From Lathyrus oleraceus (lineage: Eukaryota; Streptophyta; Magnoliopsida; Fabales; Fabaceae), in NCBI RefSeq assembly GCF_024323335.1, contig NC_066581.1, positions 35,234,699 to 35,298,698 of the forward strand: a stretch of DNA of 64,000 nucleotides. Reading direction: 5' to 3'. This document shows positions 46,964 through 59,483 of this stretch, piece after piece; within the stretch, counting starts at the first letter, position 1; each line of letters opens with the position of its first letter. A program made the position numbers and the translations under genes. Under the pieces are notes generated by a model. It was given only the letters and a program-made list of their open reading frames with translations. It did not search any database and was not told the DNA's origin.

Positions 46964-49900
46964 ATGGCTCTCGAACAAACTGTCAAAGATCTCCAGGCTC
47001 AGAATTCTCAATTCCAGGAGATGATCTTGAACTTATCCAAGGGGCAGGATGAGCTGAAGGCTCTCTTGCTCGAGAAGAAGAAAGACAAGAAAGCTGTGAG
47101 TTACATTAACCCGGGAAGAAGGCTTAAAGGACAGGCCGCAGGAGTCAAGATTAGAATTCCGAAGGATCACGAAGAGGAGACAAAAAATGATTCGGAAGAG
47201 GAAAATGTTGATCCCTTCAACCCTGAGGACGACGATGAAGACTATGAAAATGAACAGTACTCTCCAAAAGATGATAAGTATAAGTTGCTGGAAGAACGCA
47301 TGCTAGCTATAGAGGGTCAGAAGGCGCCCGGTCTGGATTTCGAAGGCTTAGGTCTGGTCTCTGATGTGGTCATTCCCCGCAAATTCAAGGTCCTCGCTTT
47401 CACTAAGTATGACAGTGCGTCTTGTCCTCAGATGCGTCTAAGAGCTTATGTGAGAAAGATTCAGCCGTATACCACTGATAGGAAGTTATTGATCCATTTC
47501 TTCCAAGAGAGTCTGTCTGGCACACAGTTAGAGTGGTATTATCAGGTCAAGAGCTCTAACATCCGCACCTGGACTGATTTAGCGACAACTTTCTACAAGC
47601 ACTACCAGTATAATTCTGAATTGGTGCCTACTCGGCTACAATTGCAGAATATGACTATGGGATCTAAAGAAAGCTTTAAAGAATATGCTCAAAAATGGAG
47701 AGATTTGGCTGGCAGAGTCAAACCCCCTATGACTGATCGAGAATTAGTGGACATGTTCATGGGTACACTGACTGGCCCATTCTACAGCCATCTATTGGGA
47801 AGTTCCTCATCAGGTTTCACTGAACTTATATTAACGGGTGAACGTGTTGAAAGTGGCATTCAAAATGGAAAGATACAGGTGACTACCTCTGCAAGCACCA
47901 AAAAGTCCTATCAGGGGAGGAACGAATCAAATGTTGTGTACGATCAGAGGGGTCATAACAAGAAAAATTGTGACCATGTTGTTGGAGCAGTTACGATTAC
48001 AACACCGTCATCTCAAAACTTCCAACACAGACAAGACAGGCCAAGAAGACAGTTTACGAAAATCAATATGACTTTAGCACAGGCACTGCAGGGTATGCTA
48101 AAAGCAAATTTAATTACCCTCAGAGATCCTCCTGCAAATCCCAACACTACTTCTCCTCGTTATAATCCCAATGCCAGATGTGCATATCACTTCGATAGCC
48201 CCGGGCATGATACAAACGATTGTTGGTTGTTGAAGAATAAGATTCAGGATATGATCGACGCTGGAGAAATTGAATTTGATCCTCCGGAGACTCCTAATGT
48301 CATCATTGCTCCTATGCCTAATCATGACAAGACTGTTAATGCGGTGGATGACAATTCTCACATTTCTAATGTAGCTGACTTAACATCTCCTCTCCTGATC
48401 ATCAAGAAGAATTTATTACAAGCTGGTTTATTTCCAGGTTGTGCTGAAAATTGCGATCTCTGTATACTCCGACCCAATGATTGCTTAAAGTTGAGGAATA
48501 GTATTCAACGGCTGATGGATGATCGTACAATTCTCTTAAAAAAGATTCCTAAGGTGGAGAACCCCATTGAAGAAATATCTGTGATTGCTAGGTCCAGAGT
48601 GCCTGTGAAGATTACCGCTACTAGAGTGCCTGTGAAGATTACTGCTGAGCCCAAGGTAGCTCCCCTAATTATTACTGCGCCTGGCCCAGTACCGTATTCC
48701 TCAAGCAAAGCCATTCCGTGGAATTATGGAGGTGATGTTTACATCCACGACATAAAGCAAGATGGTAATTCTGCTAATCCTAATGACGTTGACATTGTTG
48801 GGACTAGTAAAATTACTCTAAGCGGAAGAATCTTTTCTCCAGAAATCTCACCTCCCGTCCCTGAAACTCGAGGAAAAGAACCAGTAATCAATCCTTCTCA
48901 GTCAAGGACACCAGTCGAAGTTACTACCGAAGATGTTGCCAAACAGGAAAGGGAAGAAATGCTGAAAATCATCCGCAAGAGTGATTTTGATGTGGTAGAA
49001 CAGTTGGGGCATACTCCGTCTAAAATTTCGATGTTATCCCTGTTGTTATCTTCTGAATCTCATGCCAATGCATTGATAAAATTCTTGAAGACCGCTCATG
49101 TACCTCAGGAGACATCTGTCGATCAGTTCGAAAACTATGTTGCTAACTTGGCTGTTGACAATGGCCTAGGCTTTTCCGATGCTGACCTGACACCAGCAGG
49201 AAAGAATCACAATAAAGCTCTACATATCTCCATTGAGTGTAAGGGGATCACCTTGTCTCATGTGTTGATCGATAATGACTCTTCTTTAATTGTGCTACCG
49301 AAAGCTGTGCTCGATAAACTTGACTGTAAAAGCATTGAACTGAGACCTAGTGACATTGTGGTGCGTGCTTACGATGGTGCGAAGAGCGTTGTCCATAGCG
49401 AGGTGGTTCTCCCTATCAAGATAGGACCTCAAGTCTTCAACACTACCTTTCACGTAATGAACATTCGTCCTGCCTATTCCTGCTTGCTGGGACGCCCTTG
49501 GATTCATGGGGCAAGTGTTGTAGCTTCGTCTCTCCATCAAAAGTTGAGGTATCCAATAGAGGGTAAGATTTTCACTGTGTGTGGAGAAGAAGAGTATATT
49601 GTCAGTAGTGTGCATATCTTCAGATACGTCGAAATGGATGGTGAATTCTTTGAGACTCCTTCTCAATCATTTGACGTAGTTCCTCCGACCAGCCCTGTCC
49701 TTAAGCCAACTTCCCATGTGCCCAAGGTTATTCGTGCTCCTCCTGCTATGACTTCTCTGAAAGACGCTCAAGCCGTGGTCGAAGATGGTGGTCGTACTGG
49801 CTGGGGTCAACTGATCGACGTACCGTACAAGTCTGATAGATTTGGCCTGGGATTTAGCTCTGAAAAGGCAGTCAAAGATCAGATTAATGGTGTAGAAGAT

Positions 49901-50004
49901 GCTGATAGCGATTGCGACTTGGATAGCTGGATTTTCCCAACAATTGGTGACAGAATCAATAATTGGAAGGCTGAAGACACTATCCTGATTTCCTTTAGTC
50001 AGGA
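46964..50004 (+). CDS. Ogre gag-protease (first exon of gag-pol)
   Basis: An uninterrupted frame of 1014 codons to a stop at 50006. An N-terminal coiled coil (residues 1-40), an acidic stretch (70-105), a gag domain at about 130-290 (YVRKIQPYTTDRKLLIHFFQ, LEWYYQVK, TFYKHYQYNSELVPTRLQLQ), a modified knuckle CAYHFDSPGHDTNDC at about 405, and the protease near 765. The protease core reads LIDNDSSLIVLP; the catalytic pattern is normally D-x-G, so Gly has become Asp, probably inactivating. The ending ISFSQE joins across an intron (donor GTAATT at 50005) to the RT frame. A tandem pair of VPVKITA units sits near residue 550. Confidence 0.9.
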
Positions 50005-50248
50005 GTAATTGTTATTGCCTATTTTAGTGTTGCAAATTTTTAATTTTTACAATGGAACTTCTTAAAGCATTGTGTCTATGCCCGGGGCACAAATAGCTAA
50101 TTTGTTAAGGGTTTTGTCATTTTCATAAGCATATCCACATTCAATAAATCAATGGAATTTTTGCATTCAAATATTGCGCTCTTTATCTTTCCTGTCATCT
50201 TTTAAACAAGATATGCTTTCTTACACACACTCACGTAACAAATTGCAG
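50005..50248 (+). other. Ogre intron
   Basis: Donor AGGA/GTAATT at 50005 and acceptor TTGCAG at 50248. Removing these 244 bases takes away the gag-protease stop and joins SQE to SISTLDPVDN in the frame of the RT ORF. Ogre elements are known to contain a spliced intron between protease and RT. Confidence 0.8.
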
Positions 50249-53200
50249 ATCCATATCCACTCTGGATCCTGTTGATAATAATTTTTCTACTGTTCATTAT
50301 GACATTGAAAATCCGATCTACCAAGCCGAGGATGGAAGTGAGGAAGATTGTGAAGTACCTGGAGAGCTTGCCAGATTATTACTGCAAGAGGAAAAGACTA
50401 TACAACTGCATGAGGAATCAATTGAAACTGTAAATCTGGATACTGAAGTAGACAAGAAAGAAGTCAAAATAGGAGCAGGCTTGGAAAACAGTGTCAAAGA
50501 AAGATTGATTTAGATGTTACATGACTATATAGAGATTTTTGCTTGGTCTTATGAAGACATGCCAGGATTGGATACTGATATAGTAGTGCATTGTTTGCCA
50601 ATGAAGGAAGATTGTCGTCCCGTTAAGCAAAAGGTTCGTCGCATGCGTCCTAAAATGTCTGAGAAAATCAAAACCGAGGTTATGAAACAATTTGATGCAG
50701 GTTTTCTGGCTGTTACTTCTTATCCTCAATGGGTTGCTAATGTGGTACCAGTGCCAAAGAAGGATGGTAAGGTGCGAATGTGTGTAGATTACAAAGATTT
50801 GAATAAAGCGAGTCCCAAAGATGACTTTCCACTTCCGCACATTGATGTTCTGGTAGATAACACCGCTCAACACAAGGTATTCTCATTCATGGATGGATTC
50901 TCAGGTTATAACCAGATTAAGATGGCACCTGAGGACATGGAGAAAACTACATTTGTGACGCAATGGGGCACTTTCTGTTACAAAGTAATGCCATTCGGTT
51001 TAAAGAATGCAGGGGTAACATACCAGCGTGCTATGGTGGTTTTGTTCCATGATATGATCCATCATGAAATAGAGGTATATGTGGATGACATGATAGCCAG
51101 ATCTCATACTGAAGAAGAACATCTCGATCATTTATACAAACTGTTTGAGAGGTTGAAGAAATACAAGTTGAGATTGAACCCGAACAAATGCACCTTTGGA
51201 GTAAGATCCGGTAAACTCTTGGGCTTTATTGTCAGTAGTAAAGGAATTGAGGTTGACCCGGCTAAGGTGAGAGCTATTCAAGAAATGCCAGTTCCCCATA
51301 CAGATAAAGAAGTCAGAGGTTTCTTGGGACGTTTGAATTACATTTCCCGATTTATCTCCCATTTGACTGCTACCTACAAACCCATCTTCAAATTACTGAG
51401 GAAAAATCAAGAGATGATATGGAATGATGAATGTCAAGAAGCTTTTGACAAAATCAAGAAGTATCTCCAAGAACCTCCAATTCTGATGCCACCAGTTGAA
51501 GGAAGACCTTTAATCATGTATTTGACCGTGTTAGAAAATTCAATGGGGTGTGTGTTGGGGCAACATGACGAGTCTGGTCGAAGAGAGTATGCCATATACT
51601 ACCTTAGCAAAAAGTTTACCGACTATGAAACAAGATACTCATTGCTTGAGAAAACTTGCTGTGCTTTGGCTTGGGCTGCTCGCCGACTAAGACAGTATAT
51701 GTTGAATCATACCACTTTATTGATTTCTAAGATGGATCCTATCAAATATATATTTGAGAAACCTGCCCTCTCCGGAAGAATAGCAAAATGGCAGATGATT
51801 TTAACAGAGTATGATATCCAATATACTACTCAGAAAGCAATCAAAGGAAGCGTGTTAGCTGATCATTTGGCTCATCAAGCAGTGGATGATTACCAATCTA
51901 TGAATTTTGAGTTCCCAGATGAGGATGTCATGCTTGTTACTGATTATGAAGAACCTGGACCAGATGAAGGACCCGAACTGGGATCCCGATGGACTATGGT
52001 TTTTAACGGATCTTCTAATGCATTGGGTAATGGTGTTGGTGTTGTAATTATTTCCCCCAAGGGTTGCCATACGCCTTTCACTGCTAGACTATGTTTTGAC
52101 TGTACCAACAATATGGCTGAGTATGAAACATGTATTTTGGGACTCAGAGTTGCTATAGACCTGAGAATCAAGTTTTTGAGTGTGTACGGGGACTCAGCCT
52201 TAGTAATCAGTCAGATCAAAGGAGCATGGGACACTAAACATCTGAATCTCATCCCTTATCAAGAGCGGGTGTTAACATTAATCCCATATTTTTAAGAGAT
52301 TACATTCGAACATATTCCACGAGAAGAGAATCAGTTGGCAGACGCATTGGTTACCATGTCATCTATGTTCAGAGTCAGATGGGACAATGAAGCTCCCATG
52401 ATCACCATTGAACGATTAGATGAACCAGCATATTGTTATGAACTTAATGCTGATGAAGTAAAAGAGAAACCTTGGTTCCACGAAGTAAAAAGATATTTAG
52501 AAACTCAGGAATACCCTGAAGGGGCATCCATCAATGACAGAAAGTTTCTGAGGAAGTTCTCCGCTAAATTCTTTTTGAGTAATGGAGTATTATACAAACG
52601 TAATCATGATTCGACTTTGCTTCGCTGTGTGGATAAAAGGGAAGCAGAAAAGATTATGGAAGACATACACGACGGTACTTTTGGGACTCATTCTAATGGA
52701 CATACGATGCCAAGAAGATTCTAAGATCAGGGTATTATTGGTCTACCATGGAAGCTGATTGCCACCATCACTCCAGAACTTGCCACAAGTGTCAGATCTA
52801 TGCGGACAAAGTACATGTACCTCCTACTCCATTGAACGTGTTGACAACACCTTGGCCCTTTGCAATGTGGGGCATTGATATGATTGGAGAGATTAAACCT
52901 ACTGCTTCTAATGGACATCGTTTCATTCTTGTTGCTATTGATTACTTTACAAAGTGGGTAGAGGCAGCCTCATTTGCTTCTGTCACCAAGAATGTGGTGG
53001 CACGGTTCATCAAGAATAGTCTTATTTGTCGGTATGGCATCCCTGAAAGAGTTATCACTGATAATGGTACTAATTTGAACAACAAGATGATTACTGAACT
53101 CTGCGCGCAGTTCAAAATAAAACATCATAACTCTTCTCTGTACCGGCCAAAGATGAATGGCACCGTAGAAGCTGCTAATAAGAATATTAAGAAGATCATA

Positions 53201-54743
53201 CAAAAAATGACAGTAACATACAAAGACTAGCATGAGATGTTACCCTTTGCTCTTCATGGTTATCACACTTCAGTGCGCACTTCGAAAGGGGCAACTCCTT
53301 TCTCTTTGGTCTACAGAATGGAAGCTATTTTACCAGTGAAAGTTCAGATTCCCTCTCTAAGAATTATGAAAGATGCAGGCTTAGATGAAGATGAATGGAT
53401 TCAGACTCGACTCGATCAGATAAATTTGATTATGAGAAGAGACTTGCGGCTGTTTGTCATGGGCAGGTATATCAGAAGCGCATGATCCAGGCGTTTAATA
53501 AAAAAGTCAAGAGACAGGTATATCAAATTGGCGACTTGGTAATAAAGCGTATCATTCTACCACAAGGTGATTCTAGAGAAGTTCTCCGCTAAATTCTTTT
53601 TGAGTAATGGAGTATTATACAAACGTAATCATGATTCGACTTTGCTTCGCTGTGTGGATAAAAGGGAAGCAGAAAAGATTATGGAAGACATACACGACGG
53701 TACTTTTGGGACTCATTCTAATGGACATACGATGCCAAGAAGATTCTAAGATCAGGGTATTATCGGTCTACCATGGAAGCTGATTGCCACCATCACTCCA
53801 GAACTTGCCACAAGTGTCAGATCTATGCGGACAAAGTACATGTACCTCCTACTCCATTGAACGTGTTGACAACACCTTGGCCCTTTGCAATGTGGGGCAT
53901 TGATATGATTGGAGAGATTAAACCTACTGCTTCTAATGGACATCGTTTCATTCTTGTTGCTATTGATTACTTTACAAAGTGGGTAGAGGCAGCCTCATTT
54001 GCTTCTGTCACCAAGAATGTGGTGGCACGGTTCATCAAGAATAGTCTTATTTGTCGGTATGGCATCCCTGAAAGAGTTATCACTGATAATGGTACTAATT
54101 TGAACAACAAGATGATTACTGAACTCTACGCGCAGTTCAAAATAAAACATCATAACTCTTCTCTGTACCGGCCAAAGATGAATGGCGCCGTAGAAGCTGC
54201 TAATAAGAATATTAAGAAGATCATACAAAAAATGACAGTAACATACAAAGACTGGCATGAGATGTTACCCTTTGCTCTTCATGGTTATCACACTTCAGTG
54301 CGCACTTCGAAAGGGGCAACTCCTTTCTCTTTGGTCTACAGAATGGAAGCTATTTTACCAGTGAAAGTTCAGATTCCCTCTCTAAGAATTATGAAAGATG
54401 CAGGCTTAGATGAAGATGAATGGATTCAGACTCGACTCGATCAGATAAATTTGATTATGAGAAGAGACTTGCGGCTGTTTGTCATGGGCAGGTATATCAG
54501 AAGCGCATGATCCAGGCGTTTAATAAAAAAGTCAAGAGACAGGTATATCAAATTGGCGACTTGGTAATAAAGCGTATCATTCTACCACAAGGTGATTCTA
54601 GAGGCAAATGGACTCCCACATACGAAGGGCCATTTGTAGTTAAGAAGGTATTCTCTGGTGGAGCCATGATGCTTGCTACAATGGATGGCGAAGACTTCCC
54701 ACATCCCGTGAACGCAGACATAGTTAAAAAATACTACGCATAA
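50249..54743 (+). pseudogene. Ogre pol: RT, RNase H, second RNase H, integrase
   Basis: After a stop at 50511 the frame 50514-52295 holds RT (MCVDYKDLNKASPKDDFPLP, FMDGFSGYNQIKMA, box VYVDDMIARS), RT-RNase H (LSKKFTDYETRYSLLEK) and a second, archaeal-type RNase H (MVFNGSSNALGNGVGVVI, NMAEYETCILGLR, VYGDSALV); in FNGSS the first catalytic Asp has become Asn. A stop at 52293 replaces Lys. A frameshift near 52705 leads to integrase: CHKCQIYADKVH, GIDMIGEIKP, VITDNGTNLNN and NGTVEAANKNIKK. A TAG at 53228 breaks copy 1 of the duplicated block; copy 2 has TGG. The C-terminus ends HPVNADIVKKYYA. Confidence 0.9.
52554..54603 (+). repeat. 1,025-bp direct tandem duplication in Ogre integrase
   Basis: 52554-53578 is repeated at 53579-54603 with only about four visible differences (for example GACTAG against GACTGG, CTCTGCGCG against CTCTACGCG, GGCACC against GGCGCC). 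The joint lies at GAAGTTCTCC, present at both ends. Two frameshifts are shared by both copies and so predate the duplication. Confidence 0.93.
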
Positions 54744-55880
54744 AGGAGACCCGCTAGGTCGACGTATCTAGGAAAAAGTAAGGGCATCCCGGCGAACCAA
54801 AAGGGTTCGGGCAAAAATTAGGGATAAACATATAAAAATGTACACCCGGCAAGTCGAAAACCTGAAAAGGCGACTTGGGCAAAAAAGGATATCCTGGTGG
54901 ACTGAAAACCTGAAAAGGCGGTCCAGGCAAAATTAGGGATTAAAGCGTATGACTATGTCCCGTTCTCGGTCAGCTTCACCCAAGTCAAAGGGACTGAACA
55001 AGTCAATCACTTCTATCCGACAGCAGGAGATGAGAGGCTTGAAGACATAATGACAGTAGTGGAATTAAAATCAATAGGACTTTTTCTGCATAGCTTTCTC
55101 TTTGTTTTCTTGACAATTTCCTCTTACTAGGATTTCTGTCTCCTTGTACTCAAATTGCCTGTTTATAGGCCCTCTTTCAAAATCAATACAATTTTATTTC
55201 CCAAAAAGATGCTTTTGTTTTACTTTCTCTGTTTTGTTTGCATAAACGTCCATTGATTTAATTCGAATTAATATATGCATTTGAACATGCTTGATGTTTA
55301 CCGAAAATACATGCATAAAATAGAAATAGCAGTTACTAAAATACTTTAGGGTCGAGGATAAAGTATAACCATGCTTTCCGATGAATCCGGTTGCTAATCC
55401 TATTCCCCAGCAAAACCAGTTATTTCCCAGAAGAAATTGGCATTACTAGACAGACTGGTCATCTCTTTTATCCCCCAGCCAGGTCCTGTGGAATATTTCT
55501 ACCATCAGATAAGAAATCAAATATCCCCAGCTAAGAAAGGGTCATCAATACAAATATCTCCAACCAGAATGTGGGGATTTATTTTCCCCTGGCAAAAATT
55601 TTCAGACGCATAATTCATTCATGCATCCTTTCACATCATACACATGCATGCAATGTTTGCATTTATTTTCAAAAGCATAAAACATCTCATGCATCATGAC
55701 ATGACATGGGGCTAACTTTTTCAGGTTAATTATCCTTCCTATATAGTCAAAATAAAGGTTCATTCAGACGGACGCCCTCATCGGTTACATTTAAGATTCA
55801 GATGCATCTTTCAGATATAATCCATATGAATGTTCATTCTGATAAGCATTCTGACATCCTCCTAATGATGGCATCTTTAA
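54744..55880 (+). other. Ogre 3' untranslated region, proximal part
   Basis: No gene. It begins with CCGGCAAGTCGAAAACC and CCTGAAAAGGCG blocks repeated at 54848-54930, as common after Ty3 integrase genes, followed by AT-rich sequence. Confidence 0.7.
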
Positions 55881-56790
55881 GCCCATCCCGGACATTTATC
55901 GCGAGTACAACATATACAAACATTATCAGATATAGCCTAACGTACAGCTCATTCTGATTCAGCCTAACGTATGGCTCCTTCAACTGTTCTAATACGGTCT
56001 AGCGTACGACCCATTTGGATGTTCATCTCCTCAGATACCACCTAGCGTACGGTATATTCTGAAATGTAGTCTAGCGTACGACTACCTTTTATCATCAGAT
56101 ACAGCCTAACAGATGGCTCATTCTGCTCATATACGATCTAGCGTACGATCCATTCTGATCTTTTATCCTCAGATACTACCTAGCATACGGTATATTCTGA
56201 AATGTAGTCTAGCGTACGACTACCTTTTATCATCAGATACAGCCAAACGGACGGCTCATTCTGCTACTCAGATACGATCTAGCGTACGATCCATTCTGAC
56301 CTTTTATCTCAGATACGTCGAGATGGACGACTTATTCTGCTACTCAGATACGATCTAGCGTACGATCCATTCTGACCTTTTATCTCAGATACGTCGAGAT
56401 GGACGACTTATTCTGCTACTCAGATACGAGCTAGCGTATGATCCGGTCTGATCTTCCATCCCCAGTGAAGCCACCCACCTAATGGACGACTCATTCTGCT
56501 ACTCAGATACGATCTAGCGTATGATCCATTCTGATCTTTACCTCTCCAGATGCAGCCTAATGGACGACTCATTCTGCTACTCAGATACGATCTAGCGTAT
56601 GATCCATTCTGATCCTTTATCCCCATCAGTGTATGACCCATTCTGATCCTTATCTCATCAGGTTCAGCTCACCCTAACAACACCTAATGGATGACTCATT
56701 ATACGGCCTAGCGTAAGACCCAGTATGACACCCATGTCTTCAGAGATGGTCTAATGTACGACGCACTCTGAAGCCTCCATCCTCATACTT
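55881..56790 (+). repeat. Ogre 3' minisatellite
   Basis: An irregular array of about 38-bp modules built on CAGATAC(G/A)..CTAGCGTACGA..ATTCTGA, often paired into 76-bp units (clearest at 56270-56440). Module variants differ in the CTAGCGTACGA or CCTAACGGACGG core. ORFs over it follow the repeat and are not genes. Confidence 0.9.
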
Positions 56791-56954
56791 TCTGGATGGC
56801 ATCTTTAAGCCCATCTCCATCAAGACTAACTTTTAATTAACAAGCGCAAATTTTTGGGGCATTCTAAGTGTTCAATAATCTTCCACCTCCAGATCACGAA
56901 TGGAATACATGCCATTCTAACTCTCTCGGTTTATGAATATTGAACAGGGGCAGC

Positions 56955-58857
56955 TGTCATACCCCAAAATTTGCCCGTTAAGTTTTCAGGACATTTTTCG
57001 AGACATTCTAATCCATTTTCAAGACATCAATGTTAAAGGAACAAGGGTCCAGCGCACAGGTTACCAAATCCATAAGATGACCTAAACTGGCATGCTCGCT
57101 AAGCGAGGCCCACGCGTCATTCCTTCGCTAGCTCACTCGCCTAGCGAGCTCACGAAATACCAAAATATTTTGGGCTTAATTCTAAGCCCACCAAGACACA
57201 ATTATTATAAATATTAGAACTTCACACAGAGAAAGGAGAGAGACAGACGGTGGACAGAGAGGGAACGGAAAAACCCTAACAGAGGCAACCGGAAAAACTC
57301 TGGAGGCTAACGAGGAGAATTCAGAGTAAATCCCGGATACCCCAAAGGAAACTCATCTGCACAAAGGTTACCTCCGCCCAACTCAATCCGGTACAAACCA
57401 TAAGAGTGATCTGCAAGTCCAGCGGCGCAATTGCAATTGCAAACAGGTTTGTCACACCCCCACTAATTTTATGCTCCTAATTTGACATCTGTAAATACAT
57501 AAGGCATTATGATTGAATTTCTAAATGTATCATTAGGTTTTGCATATGGGTTTAAGTATGCATGAATGTGCAACACGATATCTTGAATGTTTAACCATGT
57601 AATTTCTGTAATGGATGCCATAGGGTTTGGGGTTCCTGAAATCGCACTGTTATCAAAGAAGAACCCAGAACCCGCAGCCGTTCGCCAGCACTTCATTGAG
57701 CGAGCATGTAGCGAGGGTTCGCCAAGCCTTCGCTAGGCGAGGCAGTAGCGAATATGATAGTATTTGTTTTTCGTTTGCATTCTAGTCTGTTATGTACTTG
57801 ATTGACATGTTTTCTATTGCATCTATACGCTGTTTGCCGGACACTATTATTGTCGTGATTCTTTAATTTGGTACAACTCTTGGTTGTGCCCTAGCTTGGT
57901 ATTCTAACCCGTTTGTTGAATTTTTGTGAGGGTTCACATACTCCTAAAGAGACAGTTTGCTAGGTATTCCACTTTATTTGTGGGATACCCTTGTGAAGAT
58001 TCATTTTAATTACTTAACTGATTACATTGCCTTCGAACATATGATTTGGGCCCTCTCTTTGTTGCCTTACGATATTATGGCCATGTCCTGCGAATGTAAG
58101 GATACCCTTAGCAAAGACCCTTCGATTAAATCATCATAGTCCCTCGAATGTTGCCTTCGAATACATGACTTTGTCCCTCGATGACCCTTCGTGGTAGCCT
58201 ACGGTTAAATGATGATCGCCCCTTCGAATGCTAAGGTATCCTTACAAATGTTGCCTTCAATGACCAATCGACGACCCTACGATGTCCCTTTACATCCAAA
58301 GGATAAGACTACTTACTTCTCAATAGTAAGGACAGTTTTACCCTCCTAAGGATAGGAAATACCCATAAAGACCTTGGTTAGGTATAACTCTTAAATGCTT
58401 GCTCGCAGCTTAAAATACTTTTCACGCCTCCCACTTTTCAAAACATCTTTTAGAAAATCACCACCTGGCATACATTCGCACCAGAATCATCGCCGAGTTA
58501 TATTTTTCTAAACATCCTTCGAGATAAACACTTTGTATACATTCGTACAAGAATCATTATAAAGTTAAACTCTCCTCTCAAAACATTTTCTAAACACACC
58601 ACATTTCTCAAACACTTTCTCGAACAAAGAAAACATAAGTGAGCTAAGCAATTAAGAGCCCATGGATAACCATGGATACAAAGGGTGCTAACACCTTCCC
58701 TTTGTATAATGTACCTCCCGAACTCAAAATCTAATCAAGGTCTTTCCTTTTCTTTTCCGCCTTTCCTTATTGGATAAAAGAAAAGTCGGTGGCGACTCTT
58801 GCTATCCGCGACATTGTTTTTCAAAACAAAACACAAAAGTCAGTTCACCGTATGACA
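56955..58857 (+). repeat. Ogre 3' LTR
   Basis: 1903 bp, starting TGTCATACCCC after the purine-rich AACAGGGGCAGC and ending CGTATGACA. It lacks a stretch of about 47 bp present in the 5' LTR. Confidence 0.95.
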
Positions 58858-58862
58858 GACTC

Positions 58863-59471
58863 CTCTATGTTGGTATGAGTCTGGAGAGAGTGTTGTACTT
58901 AGACTAGAGATTATACAACAAACTACAAATAATATGAAGATGATCCAATATAAGATGAAGACATCTCAGAGTAGGCAGGAGAGCTATCATGATAAGCAGA
59001 TTAAGACTCTTGAATTCCGAGAGGGGTGATCATGTGTTTATGATAGTCACTCATGTGACTGGTGTTGGGAGGACTTTGAAGTCTAAAAAGCTTACTCCTT
59101 GTTTTACTGGTCCGTATCATATTTCTCAAAGGATTGGAGTTGTTGCTTAGATGATGACTTTGCCACCGTCTCTCTCGAACCTGTATGATGTCTTCCATGT
59201 GTCTCAGCTTCAAAAGTACATTCTCAGCCTGTCGCATATAATTCAGGTGGACGATGTACAAGTGAGAAAGAATATGACCGTTGGAGTATTCCTAATAAGT
59301 ATCGAGGTTCGAGAAGTGAAACAACTCAGAGGGAAAGATATTGCTTTAATGAAAGTGGTATGGGGAGGACATGCTAGAGGAAGCTTGACATGGGGGTTGA
59401 ATAACCGGATGAAGGAATCATATCCGGATCTATTTTTGCCGGGTAATTTTGGGGGGCAAAAATCCTTTTAA
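58863..59471 (+). pseudogene. Ty3 integrase C-terminus (chromovirus-like)
   Basis: Continuing from 42744 across the Ogre: LCWYESGESVVLRLEIIQQT, SRQESYHDKQIKTLEFREGD, VTGVGRTLKSKKLTPCFTGP, then a stop, LPPSLSNLYDVFHVSQLQKY and ending VREVKQLRGKDIALMKVVWG. The last part corresponds to the chromodomain-like tail of Tekay-type elements. The TAG at about 59148 is the main break. The polypurine tract AAGTGGAGGAGAG follows. Confidence 0.87.
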
Positions 59472-59483
59472 GTGGAGGAGAGT

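Larger units (their letters stand above)
42750..58857 (+). mobile_element. Ogre retrotransposon (Ty3/gypsy, Tat lineage), 16.1 kb
   Basis: LTRs lie at 42750-44699 and 56955-58857, with the TSD GACTC on both sides (42745-42749 and 58858-58862). In order: a tRNA-Arg-type primer-binding site, ORF1 (45431-46758), gag-protease (46964-50004), a short intron, RT-RNase H-second RNase H-integrase (50249-54743), and a 2.2-kb 3' region with a minisatellite. ORF1, the intron and the dual RNase H together are the signature of Ogre elements. Stops, frameshifts and a 1-kb internal duplication show that it is inactive. It is inserted in the pol gene of the chromovirus-like element. Confidence 0.95.

Noticed and set aside
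56113..56641. ORFs in both directions at 56.1-56.6 kb
   Set aside because: They follow the minisatellite period and have no recognisable content.
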